64,000 nucleotides of DNA, taken from positions 930,001 through 994,000 of the forward strand of contig CP112999.1 of assembly GCA_026625165.1 (NCBI GenBank), given 5' to 3'. The notes beneath the pieces were generated by a model, which saw only the letters and a program-made list of their open reading frames with translations, did not search any database and was not told where the DNA came from. Positions within the stretch are counted from its first letter, which is position 1; each line of letters opens with the position of its first letter. The stretch is from Methanoregula sp. GTDB taxonomy: Archaea > Halobacteriota > Methanomicrobia > Methanomicrobiales > Methanospirillaceae. Below, piece by piece: positions 34,701 to 40,696 of this stretch. Made by a program: the position numbers and the translations under genes.

Positions 34701-36380
34701 TATGGGTATGCCCTGACTGGTGAAGCACCGAAGATCGGTGAAATGTTCGCACAGGAATATGAGGTCAGTAGGGCATCAAAAGGCATCCCGACAAAAACAG
34801 GCAAAATAATAATCGGCACAGATTTCATATTCGAACCCGGGCAAAAATACCTTTTAGAAGGTACGAGGTCGTTATCCAACAAACAGTTCAAGAGTACCGG
34901 CGGGATCTCCGAGTACCCAATATGGGAAGAGATAACACCAATCACCGGGGAGAAAGTAACGTATGGCGGATTCTTCGAGCAGAAAATAACCGCACCGGAA
35001 TCTATCTTCAAAGGCTATTCGATGAAAAAGATATTCGGAGGTACGGTTGAAGAAGGATTCACGTTACGGAACGTCTTTGAAAAAGGAGAGATATCAACAC
35101 CACAAGAGCAGATTGGGTCGATGCGGATCAAACCCATCCGTGATATCTCACCGTTCATTCTCGGAATTGAAAAACAGGTAACCGTTCCGGGCGGTTCCAA
35201 ACAGATGATGTATGTTGGAGAAGAAGTCTGGCCGATGGAACCGCAGGGAATATTCAAGGAATCCATTACCAGAACCTTCACCGAAGATATGTTCATGGGC
35301 AAGAAAGGAGCGAAAGGGCAACCCACCTATCGATTAGACCTTGGAAGAATGAAGGCAACGGAAATGCGGGAAGGCCCGGGAATTACCGGGGAATGGGATC
35401 AGCCGATATCCAGTACATCGAAACGAATAAACGATATGCTCGGGACGAGAACCGGCAAGGGAGGCAAGGTTCAGGTCGGCGGGTTACAAACCGATATTCA
35501 AGGCATGTGGGACCGGATGGTGATCGCCAAGGATCTTGGGGTGGAGATATCCAGAAAAGCACCATCAAAGGGGGGATCTGGAGGTGCAACCAGAGGAAGA
35601 GCGCCAAGCGGCCCGGCATGGATGCAAACGCCATTATCAGACACATTCAGTAAGACAAGCGGGCGGGCGGTTGTTGCCCGGGAGCAGGCAAGAACTACAA
35701 CCGCAGCAAAAGACGCGCAATTCAATAATTTAATTAAATCAATGGGATATGGAACGAGGGGAGGTGGCAGCGCGAAGTTAAAATCAACCGAAAGCGAGTT
35801 AAGGTCGTTCTCATACTCCCCCCAAAGAATGAAGATGATTGAAGAAGAGGATGTCTATATCTCAAACGCGGCGAGGAGCATTATCCGGCAGGCAACCGGC
35901 ATGAGACAAGAGAAGCGGCAGGACATCGGTCAAATGGGTAGAAACGTGTTCTCTGCCGTAAACATCAACCAAAGATATTCCATTGATCAGAAATCAAACC
36001 AGGCAAACCTCTCAATCCCATTACAGGCAATATTACCCCGGTCGAAACAAGGTATAACCCAAGTACAGAGATTGGGGCAGACATCAGTACAAAAACAGGG
36101 ACAACGACAGACACAGCAGCAAATGATCAAACAGGTTCAGAAACAAATGGGGTTCCAACAGATGAGACCGCCCACATGGAAACCAACCCCGCCAACAAAA
36201 CTCCCACCCGGAATTCCATTAGGCGGAGGTCTTGGTGGTTGGGGTGGCGCACCCCGTCGTAGTGGGCGCAGTTACTATGCATATGGGGAGGTCTTCAGTG
36301 TGCCGGATATACTGGGGGGATTCGGCAGGAGAGGCGGTAAACGAAAGAAAAAGGGAGGTCTTTTCGATGACTTCCTATGA
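31752..36380 (+). CDS. Giant 1542-aa protein, candidate structural protein
   Basis: Family not recognised. Residues 1-600 are soluble and rich in Gly, Tyr, Pro, Gln and Trp (AQYAEGKRQGAKSWKDQL), like secreted or virion proteins. Hydrophobic stretches occur near 617-637 (WLGVIPVFGGMIEAGAGLVGY), 772-800, 816-835 and 862-885, possibly membrane-inserting. Residues 900-1250 look beta-rich. About 1250-1542 are low-complexity: Ser/Gly/Arg, then a Gln-rich run (1433-1475), then Pro/Gly, then a basic tail (RRGGKRKKKGG) ending FDDFL. There is no signal peptide or enzyme motif. Position after the ATPase and size suggest a virion, tape-measure-like or surface-transfer protein. One quarter of the element is spent on it. 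Confidence 0.75.
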   Translation: MAEPVIEPKPYVWAGQQEVLDAQGNVIGYRVLPGSVAGEVPAGSYVDPATMGYFLGAGGRGGLPPGARMERYYESRGGFYVNTPVYAPGTFKPIPEGATFREVVTVGPPAVSASYHVDEAAGKNIYNPYSPYVYDDQGRRQANPQWYAAESMTRGENEGKNPFSAGSAEYSAYENQKSEFQQRKAQINTPGYDPMMQSDYAMTDAARRQRLAGGSVMKYRTDEGLAYAGTRGETREVWARGGQLRDVMGLNPYKGGTPEWEDYQNKMIARQNKIDWVTPAWELRPGYTKQEPGGEFRQFEDPFDIAQYAEGKRQGAKSWKDQLYYSYVRDQFAGQNTIERMSWEHHYKLDTGIAQPPNTYENAGDYALVFLKGSQEVYKGQLGLVNPGVKDMLGLVPPEGSQGYTWSQARRNELISRTDAATGLPLPFTSRNAPIPQWDFSPAIEKVRQSTKEWGPYGALAGGPYYKGAKSSMGAAAAPTPSAIDTASPMWMFAPETITGAAKSDQFFTQLTKEQADVEQLFAYGKQKGLFTAKGEIDTTTKEGAEFYTSYQKEYGEYQTVLSGGLKSGLVTMEGDQIKGRYPKLSDVGIAQGEYVKGQIQTGQQLGEMGKAELPKASWLGVIPVFGGMIEAGAGLVGYTPPRDIPGYETPIMFVPEGGATKLTKDWFTPTYAPGATLYESKGGVISGDQPTTKFDDWWAGANKPYREFFEARTPEPFTSAEIYAGAERKSGLFKSYGPLVDMGVVSKDTPGIKGLANIAEQYYGRVRKYPLEGVVAAGATVLTIGGIDVLGAAGTAAVPSIVEAAPVWGPRVAATGSALFSAGKIAIGGLYVASKGAQATNNFDFGNLTEEEFTTNLGEMGPELTGVVVGAGTYGTAKAAVAKAPAAISKGAGWFGTKMVAAKGNFYEAFTGKPSAILETVKIRQMYVEENPLAPSGRAVRIEQTAIEQQYARSWYKPSFMEPKEVGKPSIIKTTTIGDIESYGYALTGEAPKIGEMFAQEYEVSRASKGIPTKTGKIIIGTDFIFEPGQKYLLEGTRSLSNKQFKSTGGISEYPIWEEITPITGEKVTYGGFFEQKITAPESIFKGYSMKKIFGGTVEEGFTLRNVFEKGEISTPQEQIGSMRIKPIRDISPFILGIEKQVTVPGGSKQMMYVGEEVWPMEPQGIFKESITRTFTEDMFMGKKGAKGQPTYRLDLGRMKATEMREGPGITGEWDQPISSTSKRINDMLGTRTGKGGKVQVGGLQTDIQGMWDRMVIAKDLGVEISRKAPSKGGSGGATRGRAPSGPAWMQTPLSDTFSKTSGRAVVAREQARTTTAAKDAQFNNLIKSMGYGTRGGGSAKLKSTESELRSFSYSPQRMKMIEEEDVYISNAARSIIRQATGMRQEKRQDIGQMGRNVFSAVNINQRYSIDQKSNQANLSIPLQAILPRSKQGITQVQRLGQTSVQKQGQRQTQQQMIKQVQKQMGFQQMRPPTWKPTPPTKLPPGIPLGGGLGGWGGAPRRSGRSYYAYGEVFSVPDILGGFGRRGGKRKKKGGLFDDFL

Positions 36381-36963
36381 TTTCGGAGATGTGGAATACT
36401 GTCTCGCCGTGCTGCAAAAACACGCCCGGAGGAAAATCCCCATCCCGCCGTCGCTCCTGATTACCATATCGACAATCATTGGTGATGATCTACGGCTGAA
36501 TTTATATTTTCATCACAGGATTTTGCGATATCCATCGATTCGTAAGGCTTTATCAGAGATCCCGCCTGTCGATGTTGAACCCGCACAAGATGATGAGCTA
36601 ACAGCCACAGAAAGCACCTTGGCCGCAAGACCAGCAGAAGTTTTATCCCCCCCCCCACGCAGATGTCCCCCTACCGGAGATGTACCGATGACCACGATAA
36701 TCAGATCCACTGTGGCAACTCTCTTCATGTTTTTGGTAATTATAAATAATCATGGCCTGCCAGCAACCTTTGATGAAATGACAATTACAACGTGGTTGGG
36801 TAATATTGGTCCTAGTTTCACCGGCGTACTTATAGGTGTTTTACTGTGCAACCATTTCTGGCCGCACTCCTCGCTCGATGATTTGGTTGAACGATTCAGG
36901 CACCGGGATAACCCCCCGGCACCAGACAGCGAAAATCCATACTGCGTGGGATGCCGAAGATGA
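36367..36963 (+). CDS. Holin-like membrane protein with N-terminal soluble extension
   Basis: 198 aa, starting 14 bp inside the end of the giant gene. Residues 1-75 are a small helical domain, 76-106 a polar linker interrupted by a C10 tract at 36647-36656. Then comes a membrane region (IIRSTVATLFMFLVI, then FTGVLIGVLLCNHFW). The pattern TIIR...N...FDE...two hydrophobic stretches resembles small SPP1/phiLC3-type phage holins. An internal ATG at 36688 with GGAGA 7 nt upstream could make the 91-aa membrane part alone. Function by analogy only; an anchoring role is equally possible. Confidence 0.55.
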   Translation: MTSYDFGDVEYCLAVLQKHARRKIPIPPSLLITISTIIGDDLRLNLYFHHRILRYPSIRKALSEIPPVDVEPAQDDELTATESTLAARPAEVLSPPPRRCPPTGDVPMTTIIRSTVATLFMFLVIINNHGLPATFDEMTITTWLGNIGPSFTGVLIGVLLCNHFWPHSSLDDLVERFRHRDNPPAPDSENPYCVGCRR

Positions 36964-37142
36964 ACCCGAAGCGCAACCCCGACGGAATACGGGGACGACC
37001 CCGGGTGCGTAAACAGGATCGATCCTTTGATCCCACTGGTTACAGGTGTCATTATTGCCATATAAAATGCGATACCGGGCGCACACTTGAAATCCACGCG
37101 TTTTTCTGCTCGAAAAAACACACTGTACCGGCGACAGTGTGA
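36960..37142 (+). CDS. Small zinc-finger protein
   Basis: 60 aa. Basic N-terminus (NPKRNPDGIRGRPRVRKQ) and a CHYC...H...C finger (YRCHYCHIKC, IHAFFCSKKH) that resembles a C2HC or C2H2-like finger. Starts at an ATGA overlap with the holin-like gene. Probably DNA-binding. Confidence 0.6.
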   Translation: MNPKRNPDGIRGRPRVRKQDRSFDPTGYRCHYCHIKCDTGRTLEIHAFFCSKKHTVPATV

Positions 37143-37156
37143 AGAAATATCTTTTT

Positions 37157-37303
37157 ATGAAATCGAAAATCAAAACCCATCAGGAATTACAAAAGTTCTA
37201 CCGTGACTTAGGAGGATTGCCCACGATCCGTTTACCCCACGATCCTGATCTCTATCAATTACACGGGCGACAAATTCCAAGAGTGGAATGTTACTATGAG
37301 TGA
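37157..37303 (+). CDS. Mini-gene, 48 aa, unknown
   Basis: The sequence has a helix (HQELQKFYRDLGGL) and a Pro/His-rich loop (PTIRLPHDPDLYQLHGRQI). It overlaps the next start by 8 bp. No family recognised; support comes from spacing and compact composition. Confidence 0.4.
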   Translation: MKSKIKTHQELQKFYRDLGGLPTIRLPHDPDLYQLHGRQIPRVECYYE

Positions 37304-37391
37304 CCAGGTTCACGAGCTCGGTATTGATGCGTGGCTCCTTTGTAGGTATGCAGCAGGCGTGTTCATCATCATTGCGCTGGTCCCGAAATGA
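37296..37391 (+). CDS. Possible 31-aa membrane peptide
   Basis: Short frame with one hydrophobic stretch (LCRYAAGVFIIIALVP). It overlaps the previous gene by 8 bp and the next by an ATGA (37388-37391). Too short for certainty. Confidence 0.35.
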   Translation: MSDQVHELGIDAWLLCRYAAGVFIIIALVPK

Positions 37392-37537
37392 GCGTTAAAA
37401 AACATTTTAAATCCCTGGTTAAACTCTGCATAGAGTGTGATGGGAATCCGGTTACGATTGCGATCCGGCTTAGTAAAAGGCAGGTTCTTGATCTGCTCGA
37501 CCATTACCTACCGGATGATCCGGTACAGGCAAAATAA
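37388..37537 (+). CDS. Mini-gene, 49 aa, unknown
   Basis: Basic N-terminus (MSVKKHFKSLVKLC) and a helix (SKRQVLDLLDHYLP). It starts at an ATGA overlap. It is the last intact gene of the rightward block before the decayed ParB-like frame. Confidence 0.45.
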   Translation: MSVKKHFKSLVKLCIECDGNPVTIAIRLSKRQVLDLLDHYLPDDPVQAK

Positions 37538-37572
37538 CCTTCTTTACATCCGCTTCTGTTAATCGCCCCTTT

Positions 37573-38052
37573 TTGAGATGTTTGCCCGTTATCGGGTGCT
37601 TTCCCGATTCTAACGATTTTGAGATGGATGATATGGCTCTTGCTTTCTCAACCTCACCAACAGCATGTTATACGCAGGAAGAATCTCTTATTGAGTTTAA
37701 TAAACAACGAGAGAAAACAATATCCCAGAAAATGAGGGAAGCAGATCATCTCGTTATTATTGAATCAAAAAGAGCAAAAGAACGTTTAATAACCTCAACT
37801 GGTGGATCAAATCCTCAGCCTGTGCCAATATTGGCACACCCTGAAGAAAAGGGGAAAACCCGCGATAAGGTTGCCGATAAAATAGGGATGAAACACTCCA
37901 CATTTGTTAAGGCAAGTACTATCTGGAATAAGGCAAAAAAGGGCATTTGCAGGCACGATAATGGGGTGGGGGTAAAAGATACCCCCTACTTGTCTTTTTC
38001 TAAGCGGGATATTGTAGTGATAAGAACAACAGTATTCCTATTGATCTGGTAA
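37573..38052 (+). pseudogene. Decayed ParB-like DNA-binding gene
   Basis: The frame is 159 aa, but only the middle looks like a ParB/Srx-type DNA-binding protein. LIEFNKQREKTISQKMREAD (39-58) and KGKTRDKVADKIGMKHSTF (about 95-113, helix-turn-helix) match the segment after the ParB catalytic core in plasmid and prophage proteins. The ParB N-terminal core is missing and the first 38 residues do not fit the family. The C-terminus after about 125 is unrelated. It therefore appears truncated, perhaps a remnant of a partition or copy-control gene. Confidence 0.5.
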
Positions 38053-38184
38053 TATCATTTTACAGACCGGGCAGTACTGCCAGGGAATTGTTAACCATCT
38101 TTGCACTTTGCCGGTTGTCTGTTTGATATGGCAGCGGTGCATGGCTCCATGACCATTCGGGCATTGTTTACTTTTGGACTTCAC
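38038..38184 (-). CDS. Small zinc-ribbon protein at the right end of the element
   Basis: 48 aa from GTG at 38184. CPNGHGAMHRC (8-18) and YCPVCK (37-42) supply Cys and His for a zinc ribbon. The promoter side (38185-38240) holds a palindrome ATAGTATACTAT and AT-rich boxes. It is convergent with the decayed ParB-like frame, overlapping it by 15 bp, and is the last element gene before attR. Below the usual ORF length limit. Possibly a regulator. Confidence 0.6.
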   Translation of the reverse strand: MKSKSKQCPNGHGAMHRCHIKQTTGKVQRWLTIPWQYCPVCKMILPDQ

Positions 38185-38191
38185 ATTTCAA

Positions 38192-38205
38192 TATAGTATA
38201 CTATC
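38192..38205 (-). promoter_or_regulatory. Palindromic promoter element
   Basis: The 12-bp perfect palindrome ATAGTATACTAT lies just upstream of the zinc-ribbon start (GTG at 38184) and could act as TATA element and operator. It is too close to the start for a normal leader, so a leaderless transcript or an operator is more likely. Confidence 0.35.
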
Positions 38206-38278
38206 CTAAATAGAAAAACCTTTTTACGGGGAGATTTAGATAGTGGTGTTGTTGTGAGATATACAATAAGATTACCTA

Positions 38279-38455
38279 TTAAGCGATTTGCTTGTTTACC
38301 AGATAACCGGCACCGGAAAGCGCGAGAATGAATACAAGAATAGCGGTGAGGTATGCGGTGCCGGCTTCCATGAACATCGGGAGTAATCCAAGAAGGATGA
38401 TCAGGATGCAGAAACAGATCACGCTGATTATGACATCAAGAATTCGTGCGTCCAT
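38279..38455 (-). CDS. Small two-helix membrane protein; integration target gene
   Basis: 58 aa. Two transmembrane helices (VIISVICFCILIILLGLLPMF and YLTAILVFILALSGAGYLV, joined by MEAGTA) and the C-terminal NKQIA. Family not recognised. The 16-bp attR core covers its last codons. The left copy of the repeat (23280-23298) encodes the same NKQIA end with a TAG stop, so integration swapped the 3' end for an element-supplied one without changing the protein. An AT-rich promoter (ATTATATATATTG) lies immediately upstream on the minus strand. Confidence 0.7.
   Translation of the reverse strand: MDARILDVIISVICFCILIILLGLLPMFMEAGTAYLTAILVFILALSGAGYLVNKQIA
38283..38298. repeat. attR: 16-bp direct repeat, right end of integrated element
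   Basis: Exact copy of the 16 bases at 23283-23298. It lies inside the 3' end of the small membrane-protein gene on the minus strand. The flanking base pairs differ from attL (TTAA versus CTAG on the element/host side), consistent with the core being the shared segment. Confidence 0.85.
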
Positions 38456-38650
38456 TATATATATTGTATATCCCTTATACCGATAAATCAGTATCCTCTG
38501 TATGACCCAGCCATAAAAAATGAGATCAGGAAGGTTCAGAACAGATATTGAGTTGCACGCAATGCCGGAACAATAGGGTATTTCCGATTTTGCTTATCCC
38601 GGATATGCACATTTTCTGTTTCCGGCTATTTAACAGGAATTTTAAAAAAA
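38456..38650. other. Non-coding interval between the target gene and the MITE
   Basis: About 195 bp with the promoter of the small membrane gene at its left end and an A-run at its right end where the MITE-like element inserted. No gene seen. Confidence 0.5.
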
Positions 38651-38915
38651 GGCTCTGTAGAAATCATCGATTTGCATTACTTTCGTGGGGGGTATTTGCC
38701 GTTTCCGAGGAAAGGGCAAACTTGAGAAGATATCCATCAGGATATCTTTGAGTTACATTGCCCCCGCCACTGTGGCACAGCGAAAATATCTTCGATATTT
38801 TCTCGAATCTGTCCTCCCCCCGCGCATGACAGATATCCCCCTTGCGATCTCTCTTGAAAACCGGTCCATCTTGGGTCTCTGGTAATGATGTGAGATCAGG
38901 GATTTCTACAGAGCC
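38651..38915. mobile_element. MITE-like element with 15-bp perfect terminal inverted repeats
   Basis: The 265-bp element begins ggctctgtagaaatc (38651-38665) and ends with its exact reverse complement (38901-38915). A-runs flank both ends (six or more A), a plausible target duplication. Internal palindromes are GATATCC-ATCA-GGATATC near 38727-38745 and GAAAATATC-TTC-GATATTTTC near 38782-38803. No transposase is encoded, so mobility would depend on a full element with matching ends elsewhere. It sits upstream of the ThiN-like gene. Confidence 0.75.
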
Positions 38916-38961
38916 AAAAAAGCGTATCCTTATCAGTGTTCGTGAACCACACAATCTGAAA

Positions 38962-39507
38962 ATGAAAAGTCCTGAACAGGAACGGCAGGAGGTAATTATC
39001 CGGCTTGCAGAAGCGGTTAATTTATTGTCGGCATCAATGGATATTCGCTTCATTCCATCTTTTGGTGTGAATATTGCATATGCAATCAGGGGTGCCCGGG
39101 ACGGGTATGATGTTGCAGCAGTACAAGGCGGTCTCCATCAGGAAGGGGGGATAATTCATTCCTCTGGATCATGCGCGTTTGGCACCGATGAACCGATTAC
39201 CCGTGTTGTTCTTACGATAACCAAGTTCGATCCTGCGATGCGCAGCGCTTCAGTAATCGCATATCATGCGGATTTTCTCGAAGCTCTTGAGGATATGTTC
39301 ATCGAGTGTTGCAGGATTGATGTCATGCGGGCAGCACCTCAGACGAGCACAATGGACTGGGGGATTGCATCATGCTGCTCTGATGGCGTCCCTGAGGTAA
39401 TCTATGATAAAGGGACTGATGAAAAGGAAGGAGGGATCTACCTCATCGGGGAAGATGCAGTCGAAGTAGCCAATAATATTATTATCCTGTCGCATCGCAT
39501 ACAATAA
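38962..39507 (+). CDS. ThiN-like thiamine-phosphate synthase domain protein
   Basis: 181 aa. The pattern FIPSFGVNIAYAIRGAR near 30-46, a DVAAVQGGL segment, FGTDEPITRVVLTITKFDP near 75-95, QTSTMDWG near 135-142 and PEVIYDKG near 150-157 match the ThiN domain. ThiN joins HMP-pyrophosphate and thiazole phosphate to thiamine phosphate and in archaea is often fused to ThiD or an HTH domain. Here it stands alone. The frame runs back into the MITE, so the Met at 38962 is a guess and an original N-terminus could have been replaced. No ribosome-binding site is obvious. Confidence 0.65.
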   Translation: MKSPEQERQEVIIRLAEAVNLLSASMDIRFIPSFGVNIAYAIRGARDGYDVAAVQGGLHQEGGIIHSSGSCAFGTDEPITRVVLTITKFDPAMRSASVIAYHADFLEALEDMFIECCRIDVMRAAPQTSTMDWGIASCCSDGVPEVIYDKGTDEKEGGIYLIGEDAVEVANNIIILSHRIQ

Positions 39508-39528
39508 AGGAAACTAAGAGGAATGTTC

Positions 39529-39720
39529 ATGGGAATCAAACCATCGTATATCAAGACCCTCGGTCTTGAATTGCTGGCAAAAAACAGGGAAAAGTTTTCC
39601 AGCAATTATGAAGAGAACAAACAGGCACTGGCCACTTCTGCATCAATTGAGAGCAAACGCGTCAGGAACCGGATTGCCGGGTTTATCACAAGAAAAATAA
39701 ATACCAAGAGACACCAATAA
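39529..39720 (+). CDS. rps17e: 30S ribosomal protein S17e
   Basis: 63 aa. MGIKPSYIKTLGLELLAK and the conserved SKRVRNRIAGFITRKI block identify archaeal S17e. The ATG at 39529 is chosen over one at 39523 because AAGAGGA at 39516-39522 is correctly spaced only for the later one. It is followed 7 bp later by dapA, so the two are probably co-transcribed. Confidence 0.93.
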   Translation: MGIKPSYIKTLGLELLAKNREKFSSNYEENKQALATSASIESKRVRNRIAGFITRKINTKRHQ

Positions 39721-39727
39721 ACGCTTT

Positions 39728-40693
39728 ATGTTCGAAGGTGTCCTTCCAGCAATCATTACCCCTTTTAAAAGAAACTCTGCCATGGACCTCGACACTCGTG
39801 GTCTTGTGGGCAACCTTGAGTTTCTCCTTTCTCAGGGCATACATGGGGTTGTGCCCTGCGGGTCGACTGGTGAATCAGCCACCCTCTCATTCGAGGAGCA
39901 TGAGAAGGTAATCGAGATCACCATTGATAAGGTGAATGGTAAGATACCTGTTCTCGCAGGCACCGGTTCAAACAACACAGCCGAGGCTGTACGGCTCACG
40001 AAGGCTGCGAAGGACAGCGGTGCGGACGGAGTACTCGTCATCAGCCCGTATTACAACAAGCCCAACCGGGCCGGCCTCATCAAACACTACACAAAACTTG
40101 CCGATCTCGATATTCCTGTTGTTATGTATAATGTTCCGGGCAGAACCGGGCAGAACCTTGAACCCGATCTTGTCGCTGAACTTGCCCGGCACCCCAACAT
40201 TGTGGCAATTAAAGAAGCAAGCGGAAATATCAGCCAGATCTCGCGGATCATTGAGGATACGCAAGACGAGGACTTTGCTGTTATCTCCGGTGATGACAAT
40301 ATGACACTGCCGATCATGGCACTTGGGGGAACCGGAGTAATTTCTGTAGCAGCAAATGTTGATCCAAAGCGCATGGTCATAATGTGCGAGGCAATGAAAA
40401 AAGGCGATTTAAAAAAGGCACTAGCAGTCCACTATGCACTTTCACCACTGTTGAGGGCGATGTTCATTGACACCAACCCGATTCCGGTCAAAAAGGCGGT
40501 CGAACTGATTGGCATGGCCGGTGGACCGGTACGTCTGCCGCTGGATGACCTGGATGAGAAAAAGACTGCACAGCTTCAGGCAGTGCTCACCTCGTCCGGT
40601 GTCAGGGCAGTTAAACCTGCGGCGCAAAAAACCGCCCCTGCAAAGAACCCTGGTTCCAAAAAGAAAAAAAATTTTAAAAAAGGAAGGCGTTAA
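39728..40693 (+). CDS. dapA: 4-Hydroxy-tetrahydrodipicolinate synthase
   Basis: 321 aa TIM-barrel aldolase condensing pyruvate with aspartate semialdehyde for lysine and diaminopimelate synthesis. The Schiff-base lysine is in NIVAIKEASG near 160, with PCGSTGESATL near 43-53 and YNVPGRTG near 133-140 (catalytic Tyr). It carries an extra C-terminal Lys-rich tail of about 25 residues (PGSKKKKNFKKGRR) beyond the normal 290-295. Followed by dapB after 3 bp. Confidence 0.94.
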   Translation: MFEGVLPAIITPFKRNSAMDLDTRGLVGNLEFLLSQGIHGVVPCGSTGESATLSFEEHEKVIEITIDKVNGKIPVLAGTGSNNTAEAVRLTKAAKDSGADGVLVISPYYNKPNRAGLIKHYTKLADLDIPVVMYNVPGRTGQNLEPDLVAELARHPNIVAIKEASGNISQISRIIEDTQDEDFAVISGDDNMTLPIMALGGTGVISVAANVDPKRMVIMCEAMKKGDLKKALAVHYALSPLLRAMFIDTNPIPVKKAVELIGMAGGPVRLPLDDLDEKKTAQLQAVLTSSGVRAVKPAAQKTAPAKNPGSKKKKNFKKGRR

Positions 40694-40696
40694 GGG

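Larger units (their letters stand above)
23283..38298. mobile_element. Integrated 15-kb provirus- or plasmid-like element
   Basis: The element is bounded by identical 16-bp repeats whose first bases are 15,000 bp apart. It encodes a tyrosine recombinase beside attL, a zinc-finger gene divergent from an operon opened by a ribbon-helix-helix protein, an SF3 helicase, a HerA/FtsK-like ATPase, a 1542-aa protein, a holin-like membrane protein and many mini-genes. Housekeeping genes stop sharply at both boundaries. The replication helicase plus ATPase plus giant-protein layout fits an archaeal provirus or integrative plasmid. No double-jelly-roll or HK97-type capsid gene, portal or terminase is recognised, so the virus label is an inference. 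Confidence 0.85.
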
